DNA of 64,000 nucleotides, taken from positions 12,004,169-12,068,168 of the forward strand of contig NC_087072.1 of NCBI RefSeq assembly GCF_026151205.1, read 5' to 3'. Made by a program: the position numbers and the translations under genes. The notes beneath the pieces were generated by a model, which did not search any database, was not told the origin of the DNA, and was given only the letters and a program-made list of their open reading frames with translations. This document shows, in pieces, positions 1-11,700 of the stretch (its first letter is position 1; every line of letters begins with the position of its first letter). This stretch comes from Bolinopsis microptera (Eukaryota; Ctenophora; Tentaculata; Lobata; Bolinopsidae).

Positions 1-111
1 ATATTGCAATTACTTAACTTTCATTGAATAATAAACGAGCTTGTGAGCTTGTTGTAACAAGTAAATTGAAATCCCAAATTCCGCAGAGAAATATATGATT
101 TTGAACGTTAC

Positions 112-891
112 CTTTGCCCTTCTCGACGCTGATGGCTACATTGAACTCGTTTTTAGTTGGAACCAGACACTCTCCAAAGTCTCTTCCGAACAGCAGCCCA
201 TTCTCAACATAACCGATCTCCCAGCAGTGATCTTTAGCGTGGGGTCTGCGATATTAATATTACTATTACTACTACTAATACTAATACATAACCTATCTCC
301 CAGCAGTGATTTGAATTGAAGTGAAGACTCTATATTGAAGTGAAGACTCTATATTGAAGTGAAGACTCTATATTGAATGTTCAGAATCAATCATTATAAT
401 CTGGTGTGTTAACTGTAATAAAGCTAAACTAACCTGACGTATGCAATGTCGTAGTTCTTGGTGTCGATCATATTGAATGCCAATCCCAGGAAGCCGTAGC
501 TTTTGGAGTATTTCCCAAGATCTAACATTTTGAGGTCGGCTTTTGCCACGTACGTCTTTGACTTCCCGAAAGTTCCTGGACAATGTACAATTAAAGATTC
601 AGCTTGAGAGGTGCATTTCAGTTACAGAACTGTCCCAATCGTACAATCTCTGGGCTTCGCATAGTCACATCTAGAAATTAACAATATTTATAAGCGAAGA
701 ATATAAAACTGTAAAATAATAATCACCTTGTTTAGCAGCACCGTAGGTAGGGCTAGACACACAGAAGTCCATGTTCTTGATATCGGACACTGCCTCCTGA
801 CTGTAACTCCCATCATCCTCGTCTACCCTCCGCAAACAACCCGCCGTCTCAAACTTCTGGAACTCCGAGAAACAAGACAGTGCATCTCCAC
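112..891 (-). CDS. 3' part of a gene with a concanavalin/LamG-like domain (partial)
   Basis: Three minus-strand exons join in phase: 891-727, 575-434 and 245-112. All have AG acceptors and GT donors (GTGATT, GTTAGT, GTAACG). The first encodes a Cys- and acid-rich stretch (GCLRRVDEDDGSYSQEAV). The second contains YGFLGLAFNMIDTKNYDIAY and runs across the junction into VRPH. The third has a C-x-E-I-G-Y-x-E-N-G-L-L-F-G segment. The G-x-A-F-N-x-x-D-x-x-N-Y-D-x-x-Y-V-R-P-H signature resembles concanavalin-like/LamG folds known to me (family assignment uncertain). The last exon ends in phase 1, so the gene continues left of the window. A short minus-strand stretch near 1270-1310 (SLCEVTVFK) looks like the end of an F5/8C domain and might be an upstream exon, but I could not fit its borders. 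Probably extracellular; function unknown. Confidence 0.55.
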
Positions 892-1982
892 CTGGGTGGG
901 CGTGGTCAGTGTCAAGTTGACGGACGGAGAGCATTATTGGAAATATAACTCAAACTGTGATACACGTCCAGTGTTCACCCTTCATTTCTATACGTTATTT
1001 ACATGGCTCCCTCTCCCAACTCATTCCTGATATGCCTAATGCCTAATGACCTATTGCCTATATAATGCATATATCTATCATGCTCGGTTTTATTGGACAA
1101 CACTGAATACAGGACTTTCGCCAGACTCACCTATTTCATCAGCTGACGCAAATACTTTAAAACTCAGACAAACAAAAATAAACGATCGGGTTAAAAACAT
1201 GGCACCCGTGTTATTCCCAGTAAACAAATTAAAAAAAACAAGTTGAAGTAATGACCAGGTGTACATGAGCAACTTGAAGACCGTCACCTCACAGAGAGAT
1301 GGGCCCACTCCCAGACAACTCACTCCCGGCCCTTCATCTTGATGATGATCGAATTAGTTGAGGTCAGTTTTAAAGTTGAGTAAGACAAAAGAACGTGTTT
1401 GTTTTCAGGCTCGAGCTACAGAGCTCACGTGACTAAGCGAAAAGCTTATTATTGGTAGATATGATAACCTGACACAGAGAATGGTACACTGGGTCTCATG
1501 GAATAGAGTGCCTTAGCTTCACATCTACCTTCACATCCAGCTTCACATCCAGCGTCAGTTATCAATCTTTAAACTTTAAACTTCAAGTTTGGGATTTATA
1601 AATAAAGGTAATTTGTGAAAACTTAGCGTTACATTCAGACTTCATTTATTTTAATAATATAATACGGTTCTAGAATGAAATTTCTATGAAACAGGAAAAC
1701 GTGCATTAATAAAAAATAGGCCGGACCTAGAATCAGAATGGTCTGCAGCTGCCTGCCTCTGGCAACCCTGAAGGAGGTTGTCGGAGTTGTCTATGTGGAG
1801 ATGATGGAGGCTAAGTGGCAAGTGAAATGAGGGGGAATGAGTAGACGCTCAAGTGCCAAGTGGACAATGACCAGAGATGATCACAAACTGCAGTAGGCAG
1901 TGATAAAGGGAGTGCGACAAGTCATCTTTAAACTGCGGACAGCGAGAAAGGGAGTGCGACAAGTCACCTTTAAACTGCAGTA
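892..1982. other. Intergenic, no gene recognised
   Basis: Apart from the possible F5/8C exon remnant near 1270-1310 (-), I see only a tandem duplication at about 1895-1980. There a unit of about 51 bp containing gggagtgcgacaagtca is repeated just left of the hAT-like element. Confidence 0.4.
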
Positions 1983-2982
1983 TAGGGTTGCAATTATCGG
2001 TACAAAATTTTGTATCGTGATAATCGATATTTTTTTCAAAATTATCGTGATAATATCGGTTATCGGCGATAAATTTGGCAATATAATTGAAGTAATATTT
2101 GTATGCACTCTGCATACTTGAATTATGCTCCTATGCTACGTTACATTGTAACAACATCATTATATAGTTACGAAATGACATAACAATGTAGCAATTATCA
2201 TTAATTGAATTTGATTTTCAAAAATGAAACATCGAGTCATGACAAATCTTTAATAACATTAATACTGGTAAAATTCGAACTTCGAAGATAGAAATCAAAA
2301 ACTTTGCAAAAGCATTATCTTGTGCTGATTGCTTTGTTAAAGAATCAATTGCAATATTGCCCTTTTATTTAACATGAACATTGAACAAGCCAATATTTCA
2401 TGAACAAAAATGTTTTTAAAGACTTATTGCTTCTAGCAAACATTTTTTAAAAGAAATCAGCATATATGCACGACGTATTTCTTTGATAGTGTCAGTTTCC
2501 TGCCTGTTAGCTGCGATCAGACCTATCTCCCGAGCAAGGGTATCTGTCCTTGCAACCGCAGTCGAATCGCTACCCTTATGAAGGTTTGATAATTCTTCAG
2601 CGGGATAGAATTGGAATATGGCATCTGAAATTGTGAGAGTCGCCTTTGAGTCCTGAGGGCCAATCGTCGAACTACTTGCGAAGCTCAATCGCTTTTTGTC
2701 TCTTTCTGCTGGTGCAGAGACTTAGAATTTAGTATCAAGGTTGACTTTGTGATCATTCTGTATTCTTGTCCTACATCTTCATCTAGAATACCGGGGTCCG
2801 AGTAGAACTTTACCAGCGATACGAAATGAAGGTTCTTTCTATTGACATATCGTGTACGTAGCATATCAAGAAGAGTTCGAGAAAGTGGCGAGTTAATCTC
2901 AGATCTCTTCTAGCTTGCTGTCAATAAACAAAATAATCACTTTTTGGGGAATTATCGCCGATAATATCGGTTGGCAACCCTA
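1983..2982. mobile_element. hAT-like DNA transposon remnant
   Basis: The left end reads agggttgcaattatcgg and the right end is the inverse (ccgataat...ggttggcaaccct), giving TIRs of the AGGGTTGC type common in hAT elements. Subterminal ATTATCG/CGATAAT motifs are repeated at both ends. I found no matching 8-bp target duplication and no transposase. A 90-codon minus ORF at 2416-2688 inside it is not recognisable. Probably an old non-autonomous copy. Confidence 0.45.
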
Positions 2983-2999
2983 ATCTTGATAGCTTTGAG

Positions 3000-4245
3000 C
3001 AACTAAAGTTCGTGGCTTTCAAGTGTCACCATATTACTACACTAGTGAATTTTATAAATGCATAAGGTAAAACCTACAGGAGGACATGACAATTAGGGTT
3101 AAGTTTGACCCAATTTCTCGAGCTAACTAGGTTCTACCATGTGTCAGGAGCCGTTAAGACGCTTAATGTAAAGAGTCCACCCCGGGTTTGACCAGGTGAC
3201 ATTTAGATCCACCGCTGTAGTATCAGTTGTAATCTATCATACGTTCAATAATAAGTGTTCTACAGTGACCTGTTCTTAGTTGCCTGTTTATCGTTTTATA
3301 AAACTTGTATCGTTTTTATAGTTGACAATTCCATTTTTAATCAATCTTCAGTCAGGACTTTAAACCAGGGGAAGCAATCCATAATTGGCATCTGTACGGC
3401 AAATATAAAGTGGTGTGAAGTACACAGTACACACGTTCATCAAGTTATTCTGTTATACACACTTGTAAGTTTCTTCGTTAACAATAGCATCGCGATGCAA
3501 AGGAGAATATTTCAACTAATGTTAAGGTTTGCTGAGACCTATTGACGGGGCACGTTTTACATTTTCTTATTGTCCTGCTGGTTTATTGACCAGCCTCATA
3601 GAGCTAGCTCCGTGAGCCTGGTCAGCATACCTACAATTTATTGCATATTTTTTACACGCTAACCTAACCAGCTGATGGGCATATTGATTATCATGACATA
3701 AATGTTATTTATAATGAATCTGGTTACTACATTAAAACCCCAATTTACCGTGGAATTTTGACGGGTCACAGTTCAAATTTGAGTGAGCCAGGCTGTCAGT
3801 AGCTGTCTAGGACTAGGAGCTAGTCGGCTCGTAAATGTAAAAACTGCCGGATATTACCGGTGCTGGGGTTTCTCATAATGATCATAGTTCCATACATCTG
3901 TAGCTATTCCCACGATAGAAATCCTATCTTGATTCACGGCCGTGATGAATGGATTTCCAGTAGGATTTCCAGTAGAAGTGGATTTCCAGTAGATTTCATT
4001 CGAAGTCGAATCACTTCGGGCTTATTTTAATAGCTTTGAGCTATTGTAAACCAATTGCTCCTCTTCTCACTAACTATCGGACGATTTACCTACTAAAGTT
4101 CGTGGTTTTCGAGTGTCACTATACTACTATACTAATGAACGTTATAAATCAGAGATCCTGGTGGAACCTACAGGTGGACATGACAAGGATTAAGTTTCAC
4201 CCATTTTCCCGAGCTAACTGTCAATAAACTAAATAATCACTTTTG
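3000..4245. repeat. Diverged direct duplication (about 3003-3140 and 4090-4240)
   Basis: Both segments share actaaagttcgtgg, a following agtgtcac motif, aacctacagg-ggacatgacaa and cgagctaact. The second continues into ctgtcaataaac-aaataatcac, which also appears at about 2920-2945 beside the hAT-like right end. Nothing between them (3140-4090) looks coding. Confidence 0.4.
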
Positions 4246-4719
4246 CTTGAGCGAACATGCTGTCTCTTTTACACAAAAACTCAGTTACATGTTTTTACTT
4301 TTTAGGCTAACTTAGTCTCTCCTGCATCCAGTTTTAGATTGCCTAGCTCCAAGTCATCTAAAATTCCGTGCACTGTATCAGATATCCGGTCATATCTCAC
4401 CAACATTCAACATACTGCACAGCGAGCTCCAACGGGTTTTGTAGTCTCGGTGCAGTCTGAGTTCCTTTCCGTGCTTCAACAAACAACAATAACTACGTCG
4501 TACCATACAACCATGCAGTGAGAAAGGAAGGCAGTGAGAAAGGAAGGCAGTGAGAAAGAGAGGCAGTGAGAAAGGGAGCGCGATGGCAACAGCTATCTCC
4601 GTATTTTCTTCAATTGTGTTGCAACAGAGTTTGAAGCTAAGCACCAACTTGTGGTTTGCCTAACTTGCTTATCTATTGCTCAATTGTCTTAGGGATATGT
4701 AAGAAATAAAGATAGCGCC

Positions 4720-5095
4720 GTGCTAGATAGTTTCAGTCAAAACAGCGAAATTTTAGTCGCGGAAAGCTGAAAATGTCCTATTAGGACATTTTCAAAAATT
4801 TCATTGCATCAAAGGTTTCTCCGGATATACAGCTTCCAGTAACTTGATGGCGACTTGAGTCACTCTCACCGACCTGGTGACCTCATTGATGAGACGGCAG
4901 AAAGGCTTCTTTTCAAAAAGCTTCAAAAATCTCTTCTTCTATTCTGATGATTTTCCGTTTATCAAAGCTTTTTTTGGGAATAAAACTTTCAGTGCCTCAA
5001 TCGTGTCTTGTGCCATGGTCAGCGACCTTGCTAGATGGTCATTAAAAAAAATTTAATCAAAACAGTGAAGTTTGGGTCGTGGAAAGTTTAAATCT
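4720..5095 (-). pseudogene. Decayed coding fragment between short direct repeats
   Basis: On the minus strand, 5016 to about 4800 reads as protein-like sequence starting MAQDTIEALKVLFPKKALI, with one in-frame stop, then LFEKKPFCRLINEVTRSVRV. It is flanked by diverged copies of a ctagat...aaacag-gaa...tcg-ggaaag segment at 4721-4770 and 5028-5085. This looks like a dead transposon gene or retrocopy; the family was not recognised. A near-perfect 25-bp palindrome lies at 4768-4792. Confidence 0.3.
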
Positions 5096-5684
5096 GAAAA
5101 TTTCCACCGGTATATATTACGTAGGTATTAAAAACATGTCTGGCCGTATGCCAGTACGTATAGTACGACCTTAACCTTATCAGTTTATGGATGAACTGGT
5201 TTCCGTGTAGATTAAATATGTTATATATAATATAAATTGAAACTGGAGCTCAAAAAGTGCTAACTTGAATATAAGGGGATTTTTAACCTACATAGGTGAT
5301 GAGTTTGTGCATATTGATGGTAAATTTTGGATTTACATTATAAAATTACCAAATTACCACACTGCGATAAAACATAATTTGATTATTTCTCTAATAAAGC
5401 AGTTATCAAGGAACAGGTCCTTCAGTTTATCTGAAGAACTGTATTTTTATCTAACAGTGGTCCACAGACGTGTTTTTCAAAACTCAGCACTGACAACTGT
5501 GCTGTACTTGTGCTTTGGCCTCGTTGCAAAAAAGTGCAGTGAGTATATTATATTAAGATTCTACAGCGGGTCCCCAATAATAATAACATTATTTTAAATT
5601 TTGTAATCAAACATTATCTTAAATTTCGTAATCAAATTAAAACCTATTATATTTTGCAGGTCAGATAACGGAGTGCTGATAAGG

Positions 5685-5793
5685 ATGAAGGGACATTACT
5701 CACTTCTTTATGACTCATGTTTCAAGATGTTGTTGCTAGTTTTATTAACCGTCGTACTCACGGTAAAGCCCAGCCATGCTGATTCGGACACAG
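5685..5793 (+). CDS. Lectin gene exon 1: signal peptide
   Basis: The ATG at 5685 opens a 36-codon exon with a hydrophobic core ([13 protein letters not shown]) followed by KPSHA, a plausible signal-peptidase site, and then DSDT. It ends in phase 1 at a GTTAGT donor. An acceptor-like AG at 5659, preceded by pyrimidine-rich sequence, suggests an upstream non-coding exon. Decayed copies of this exon lie at about 6510-6627 and 14055-14085. Confidence 0.75.
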
Positions 5794-8700
5794 GTTAGTA
5801 AATGTTTGTATGAAATTGTAGGTGGGCGTGTGTATAACACGTGGGCGTGTGTATTTGACACGTGGGCGTGTGTATAACACGTGGGCGTGTGTATAACACG
5901 TGGGCGTGTGTATTTGACACGGACAGAAATCCTAAAAATCCGATAATATCGAGTTTTCTGGAATTCGTTTTATACTTTTATACAGTAAAAATGTAAATAT
6001 AATCAAGTCCAATGATAGAAATTGCAATTGGACATCGAAAATACTAATAAAACTAGGAATCGGTGTGCCAGGTAATGGAAATATTTACTTCCAGGAACTT
6101 GGAGCAAGAACGCTGGTAAATATCTGAGCGGCTACAGCGCAGGAACCGCCAAATACGACAGTCTTCTGGAGGCTCAGAGCGAATGTCTCAAACGATCCGG
6201 TCAGTTTAAACTTGCAGTTAATTTGATGATAAATTAGAAAATTAATTGGTTATCTTGCAAAATTTAATATACAAAAGATATACAGAATCTCTGGTAAAAT
6301 ATCAATTCACCTTAAATGCCACCTTCTACTAGATTGTGGAGGTATCACATACGAGACCATATCCAAAAAGTTCACTCTTCGAAGAGGAGTCAACCTCAAG
6401 GACAGTCCCTCCAGTGAAATCTCCTGGATGGCTATCTCAAGTGATGATGAAGGTAACCAATTATTTCTAGCGCTAGATAGCTCTATACCAAAAATCAGTC
6501 CTCACTTCTTGAGTTCTTTATACTCACTTCTTTATGACTCATGTTTCAAGATTTTGGTGCTACTTTTATTAACCGAAAACCGTCGAACCCACGGTAAAGC
6601 ACAGCCATACTGATTCCGACACAGGTTGGTTATTTCGTTATGAATTCATGAATTGAAAGATTAAAAATGATGAATTTGAAAGTTATATCTAACGATTAGT
6701 TAATGATCATACTGAAAGTAGCGGTCAAACTCAGTTCAAATTCAACCATTCAGCTCCCTTACGTTTATCAATGAACAATTAAGGTTTTTCTAATATTGAC
6801 CCGGAGCTAGAGACTAGACAGCGATAAGACTGACGTTACCTCAGGTACTCTGACACTGGGACGTCACTACACATCCCGGCAATCAGGAGATGCCACTTTG
6901 GCAATTGCTGGTGCTACAGAGGATCTAGCACAGAGAGGATTCGACAACACTGTATCTCGGTATAAAATCGACGGAAACGAAGTATGGGAGTTCTATGATG
7001 AACCTAACTTTGAGGGTCTTCTGTTTACTGCTAAAGGGCCTATTGATTGGACTTGGGTTGATAGCAGATACAATGATATGGTCTCATCTGTTAGACAAGT
7101 CAGCGGTGAGTGGTGTTTAAACCTTGTTGATGTGTTATGTGGTGTTTAAACCTTGTTGATGTGTTATGTGGTGTTTAAACCTTGTTGATGTGTTATGTGG
7201 TGTTTAAACCTTGTTGATGTGTTATGTGGTGTTTAAACCTTGTTGATGTGTTATGTGGTGTTTAAACATTGTTGATGTGTTATGTGGTGTTTAAACCTTG
7301 TTGATGTGTTATGTGGTGTTTAAACCTTGTTGATGTGTTATGTGGTGTTTAAACCTTGTTGATGTGTTATGTGGTGGTTAAACCTTGTTGATGTGTTATG
7401 TGGTGTTTAAACCTTGTTGATGTGTTATGTGGTGTTTAAACCTTGTTGATGTGTTATGTGGTGTTTAAACCTTGTTGATGTGTTATGTGGTGTTTAAACC
7501 TTGTTGATGTGTTATGTGGTGTTTAAACCTTGTTCATATGTTATGTGTTGTTTAAACTTTGTTCATGTGTTATGTGGTGTTTAAACCTTGTTGATGTGTT
7601 ATGTGGTGTTTAAACCTTGTTGATGTGTTATGTGGTGTTTAAACCTTGTTGATGTGTTATGTGTTGTTTAAACCTTGTTGATGTGTTATGTGGTGTTTAA
7701 ACCTTGTTGATGTGTTATGTGGTGTTTAAACCTTGTTCATGTGTTATGTGGTGTTTAAACCTTGTTGATGTGTTATGTGGTGTTTAAACCTTGTTCATAT
7801 GTTATGTGTTGTTTAAACTTTGTTCATGTGTTATGTGTTGTTTAAACCTTGTTCATGTGTTATGTGGTGTTTAAACCTTGTTGATGTGTTATGTGGTGTT
7901 TAAACCTTGTTGATGCGTTATGTGGTGTTTAAACCTTGTTGATGCGTTATGTGGTGTTTAAACCTTGTTGATGTGTTATGTGGTGTTTAAACCTTGTTGA
8001 TGTGTTATGTGGTGTTTAAACCTTGTTGATGGGTTATGAGGTGTTTAAACCTTGTTGATTTGTTATGTGGTGTTTAAACCTTGTTGATGTGTTATGTGGT
8101 GTTTAAACCTTGTTCATGTGTTATGTGGTGTTTAAACCTTGTTGATGTGTTATGTGGTGTTTAAACCTTGTTGATGTGTTATGTGGTGTTTAAACCTTGT
8201 TGATGTGTTATGTGGTGTTAAACCTTGTTGATGTGGTATGTGTTATGTGGTGTTTAAACCTTGTTGATGTGTTATGTGGTGTTTAAACCTTGTTGATGTG
8301 TTATGTGGTGTTTAAACCTTGTTGATTTGTTATGTGGTGTTTAAACCTTGTTGATGTGTTATGTGGTGTTTAAACCTTGTTGATGTGTTATGTGGTGTTT
8401 AAACCTTGTTGATGTGTTATGTGGTGTTTAAACCTTGTTGATGTGTTATGTGGTGTTTAAACCTTGTTGATGTGTTATGTGGTGTTTAAACCTTGTTGAT
8501 GTGTTATGTGGTGTTTAAACCTTGTTGATGTGTTATGTGGTGTTTAAACCTTGTTGATGTGTTATGTGGTGTTTAAACCTTGTTGATGTGTTATGTGGTG
8601 TTTAAACCTTGTTGATGTGTTATGTGGTGTTTAAACCTTGTTGATGTGTTATGTGGTGTTTAAACCTTGTTGATGTGTTATGTGGTGTTTAAACCTTGTT

Positions 8701-11700
8701 GATGTGTTATGTGGTGTTTAAACCTTGTTGATGTGTTATGTGGTGTTTAAACCTTGTTGATGTGTTATGTGGTGTTTAAACCTTGTTGATGTGTTATGTG
8801 GTGTTTAAACCTTGTTGATGTGTTATGTGGTGTTTAAACCTTGTTGATGTGTTATGTGGTGTTTAAACCTTGTTGATGTGTTATGTGGTGTTTAAACCTT
8901 GTTGATGTGTTATGTGGTGTTTAAACCTTGTTGATGTGTTATGTGGTGTTTAAACCTTGTTGATGTGTTATGTGGTGTTTAAACCTTGTTGATGTGTTAT
9001 GTGGTGTTTAAACCTTGTTGATGTGTTATGTGGTGTTTAAACCTTGTTGATGTGTTATGTGGTGTTTAAACCTTGTTGATGTGTTATGTGGTGTTTAAAC
9101 CTTGTTGATGTGTTATGTGGTGTTTAAACCTTGTTGATGTGTTATGTGGTGTTTAAACCTTGTTGATGTGTTATGTGGTGTTTAAACCTTGTTGATGTGT
9201 TATGTGGTGTTTAAACCTTGTTGATGTGTTATGTGGTGTTTAAACCTTGTTGATGTGTTATGTGGTGTTTAAACCTTGTTGATGTGTTATGTGGTGTTTA
9301 AACCTTGTTGATGTGTTATGTGGTGTTTAAACCTTGTTGATGTGTTATGTGGTGTTTAAACCTTGTTGATGTGTTATGTGGTGTTTAAACCTTGTTGATG
9401 TGTTATGTGGTGTTTAAACCTTGTTGATGTGTTATGTGGTGTTTAAACCTTGTTGATGTGTTATGTGGTGTTTAAACCTTGTTGATGTGTTATGTGGTGT
9501 TTAAACCTTGTTGATGTGTTATGTGGTGTTTAAACCTTGTTGATGTGTTATGTGGTGTTTAAACCTTGTTGATGTGTTATGTGGTGTTTAAACCTTGTTG
9601 ATGTGTTATGTGGTGTTTAAACCTTGTTGATGTGTTATGTGGTGTTTAAACCTTGTTGATGTGTTATGTGGTGTTTAAACCTTGTTGATGTGTTATGTGG
9701 TGTTTAAACCTTGTTGATGTGTTATGTGGTGTTTAAACCTTGTTGATGTGTTATGTGGTGTTTAAACCTTGTTGATGTGTTATGTGGTGTTTAAACCTTG
9801 TTGATGTGTTATGTGGTGTTTAAACCTTGTTGATGTGTTATGTGGTGTTTAAACCTTGTTGATGTGTTATGTGGTGTTTAAACCTTGTTGATGTGTTATG
9901 TGGTGTTTAAACCTTGTTGATGTGTTATGTGGTGTTTAAACCTTGTTGATGTGTTATGTGGTGTTTAAACCTTGTTGATGTGTTATGTGGTGTTTAAACC
10001 TTGTTGATGTGTTATGTGGTGTTTAAACCTTGTTGATGTGTTATGTGGTGTTTAAACCTTGTTGATGTGTTATGTGGTGTTTAAACCTTGTTGATGTGTT
10101 ATGTGGTGTTTAAACCTTGTTGATGTGTTATGTGGTGTTTAAACCTTGTTGATGTGTTATGTGGTGTTTAAACCTTGTTGATGTGTTATGTGGTGTTTAA
10201 ACCTTGTTGATGTGTTATGTGGTGTTTAAACCTTGTTGATGTGTTATGTGGTGTTTAAACCTTGTTGATGTGTTATGTGGTGTTTAAACCTTGTTGATGT
10301 GTTATGTGGTGTTTAAACCTTGTTGATGTGTTATGTGGTGTTTAAACCTTGTTGATGTGTTATGTGGTGTTTAAACCTTGTTGATGTGTTATGTGGTGTT
10401 TAAACCTTGTTGATGTGTTATGTGGTGTTTAAACCTTGTTGATGTGTTATGTGGTGTTTAAACCTTGTTGATGTGTTATGTGGTGTTTAAACCTTGTTGA
10501 TGTGTTATGTGGTGTTTAAACCTTGTTGATGTGTTATGTGGTGTTTAAACCTTGTTGATGTGTTATGTGGTGTTTAAACCTTGTTGATGTGTTATGTGGT
10601 GTTTAAACCTTGTTGATGTGTTATGTGGTGTTTAAACCTTGTTGATGTGTTATGTGGTGTTTAAACCTTGTTGATGTGTTATGTGGTGTTTAAACCTTGT
10701 TGATGTGTTATGTGGTGTTTAAACCTTGTTGATGTGTTATGTGGTGTTTAAACCTTGTTGATGTGTTATGTGGTGTTTAAACCTTGTTGATGTGTTATGT
10801 GGTGTTTAAACCTTGTTGATGTGTTATGTGGTGTTTAAACCTTGTTGATGTGTTATGTGGTGTTTAAACCTTGTTGATGTGTTATGTGGTGTTTAAACCT
10901 TGTTGATGTGTTATGTGGTGTTTAAACCTTGTTGATGTGTTATGTGGTGTTTAAACCTTGTTGATGTGTTATGTGGTGTTTAAACCTTGTTGATGTGTTA
11001 TGTGGTGTTTAAACCTTGTTGATGTGTTATGTGGTGTTTAAACCTTGTTGATGTGTTATGTGGTGTTTAAACCTTGTTGATGTGTTATGTTCCGTCAGTA
11101 CCGCAAAGATTTTAAACGCATAATGAACGAAAAGATGAGACTCAGTGTCGAAGATGATTCTGATTCTGCCCTTATTTCCAAAAAGTTTTGGACACACGTG
11201 AAATCAAAGTCTAAGTCGACTAGGATACCTGAAACGGTCCGATACGGTGATCGTTTTAGGAACACAACAGTTGAACAGGCTAACTTATTCAATGAATACT
11301 TCTATCAACAATTCTCCTCAAGTAGCTCATATGACATTGACATCGACATGAGCTCCAGTAACAATTTTATGGATTTGAGATTTCACGTGTTGGATGTTTT
11401 GTTAATTTTGAAAGGGGTTAAACCGGGTAAAGCCGCAGGTCCAGATGGTATCCATGGCACTGTGTTAAAAATTGTGCGAGCACTCTTGCAAAGCCTCTAA
11501 CCATGATTTTCAACAGCTCTTTTGTGACTGGATGTGTGCCGGAGGAATGGAAGCTTGCTTCTGTTGTCCCGGTACACAAGAAGGGTGAAAAAGGATCTGT
11601 TGAAAATTACAGACCCATCTCACTGACATGCTTAGTTATGAAAGTTTTTGAACGTTGTATTTCGAAAGAGTTGCTCGCAGCTTGTGAAGGGTTAATCGAC

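Noticed and set aside
5265-5597. 110-codon frame upstream of the lectin signal exon
   Set aside because: AT-rich composition, no domain, and the next acceptor at 5659 does not connect to it in a useful frame.
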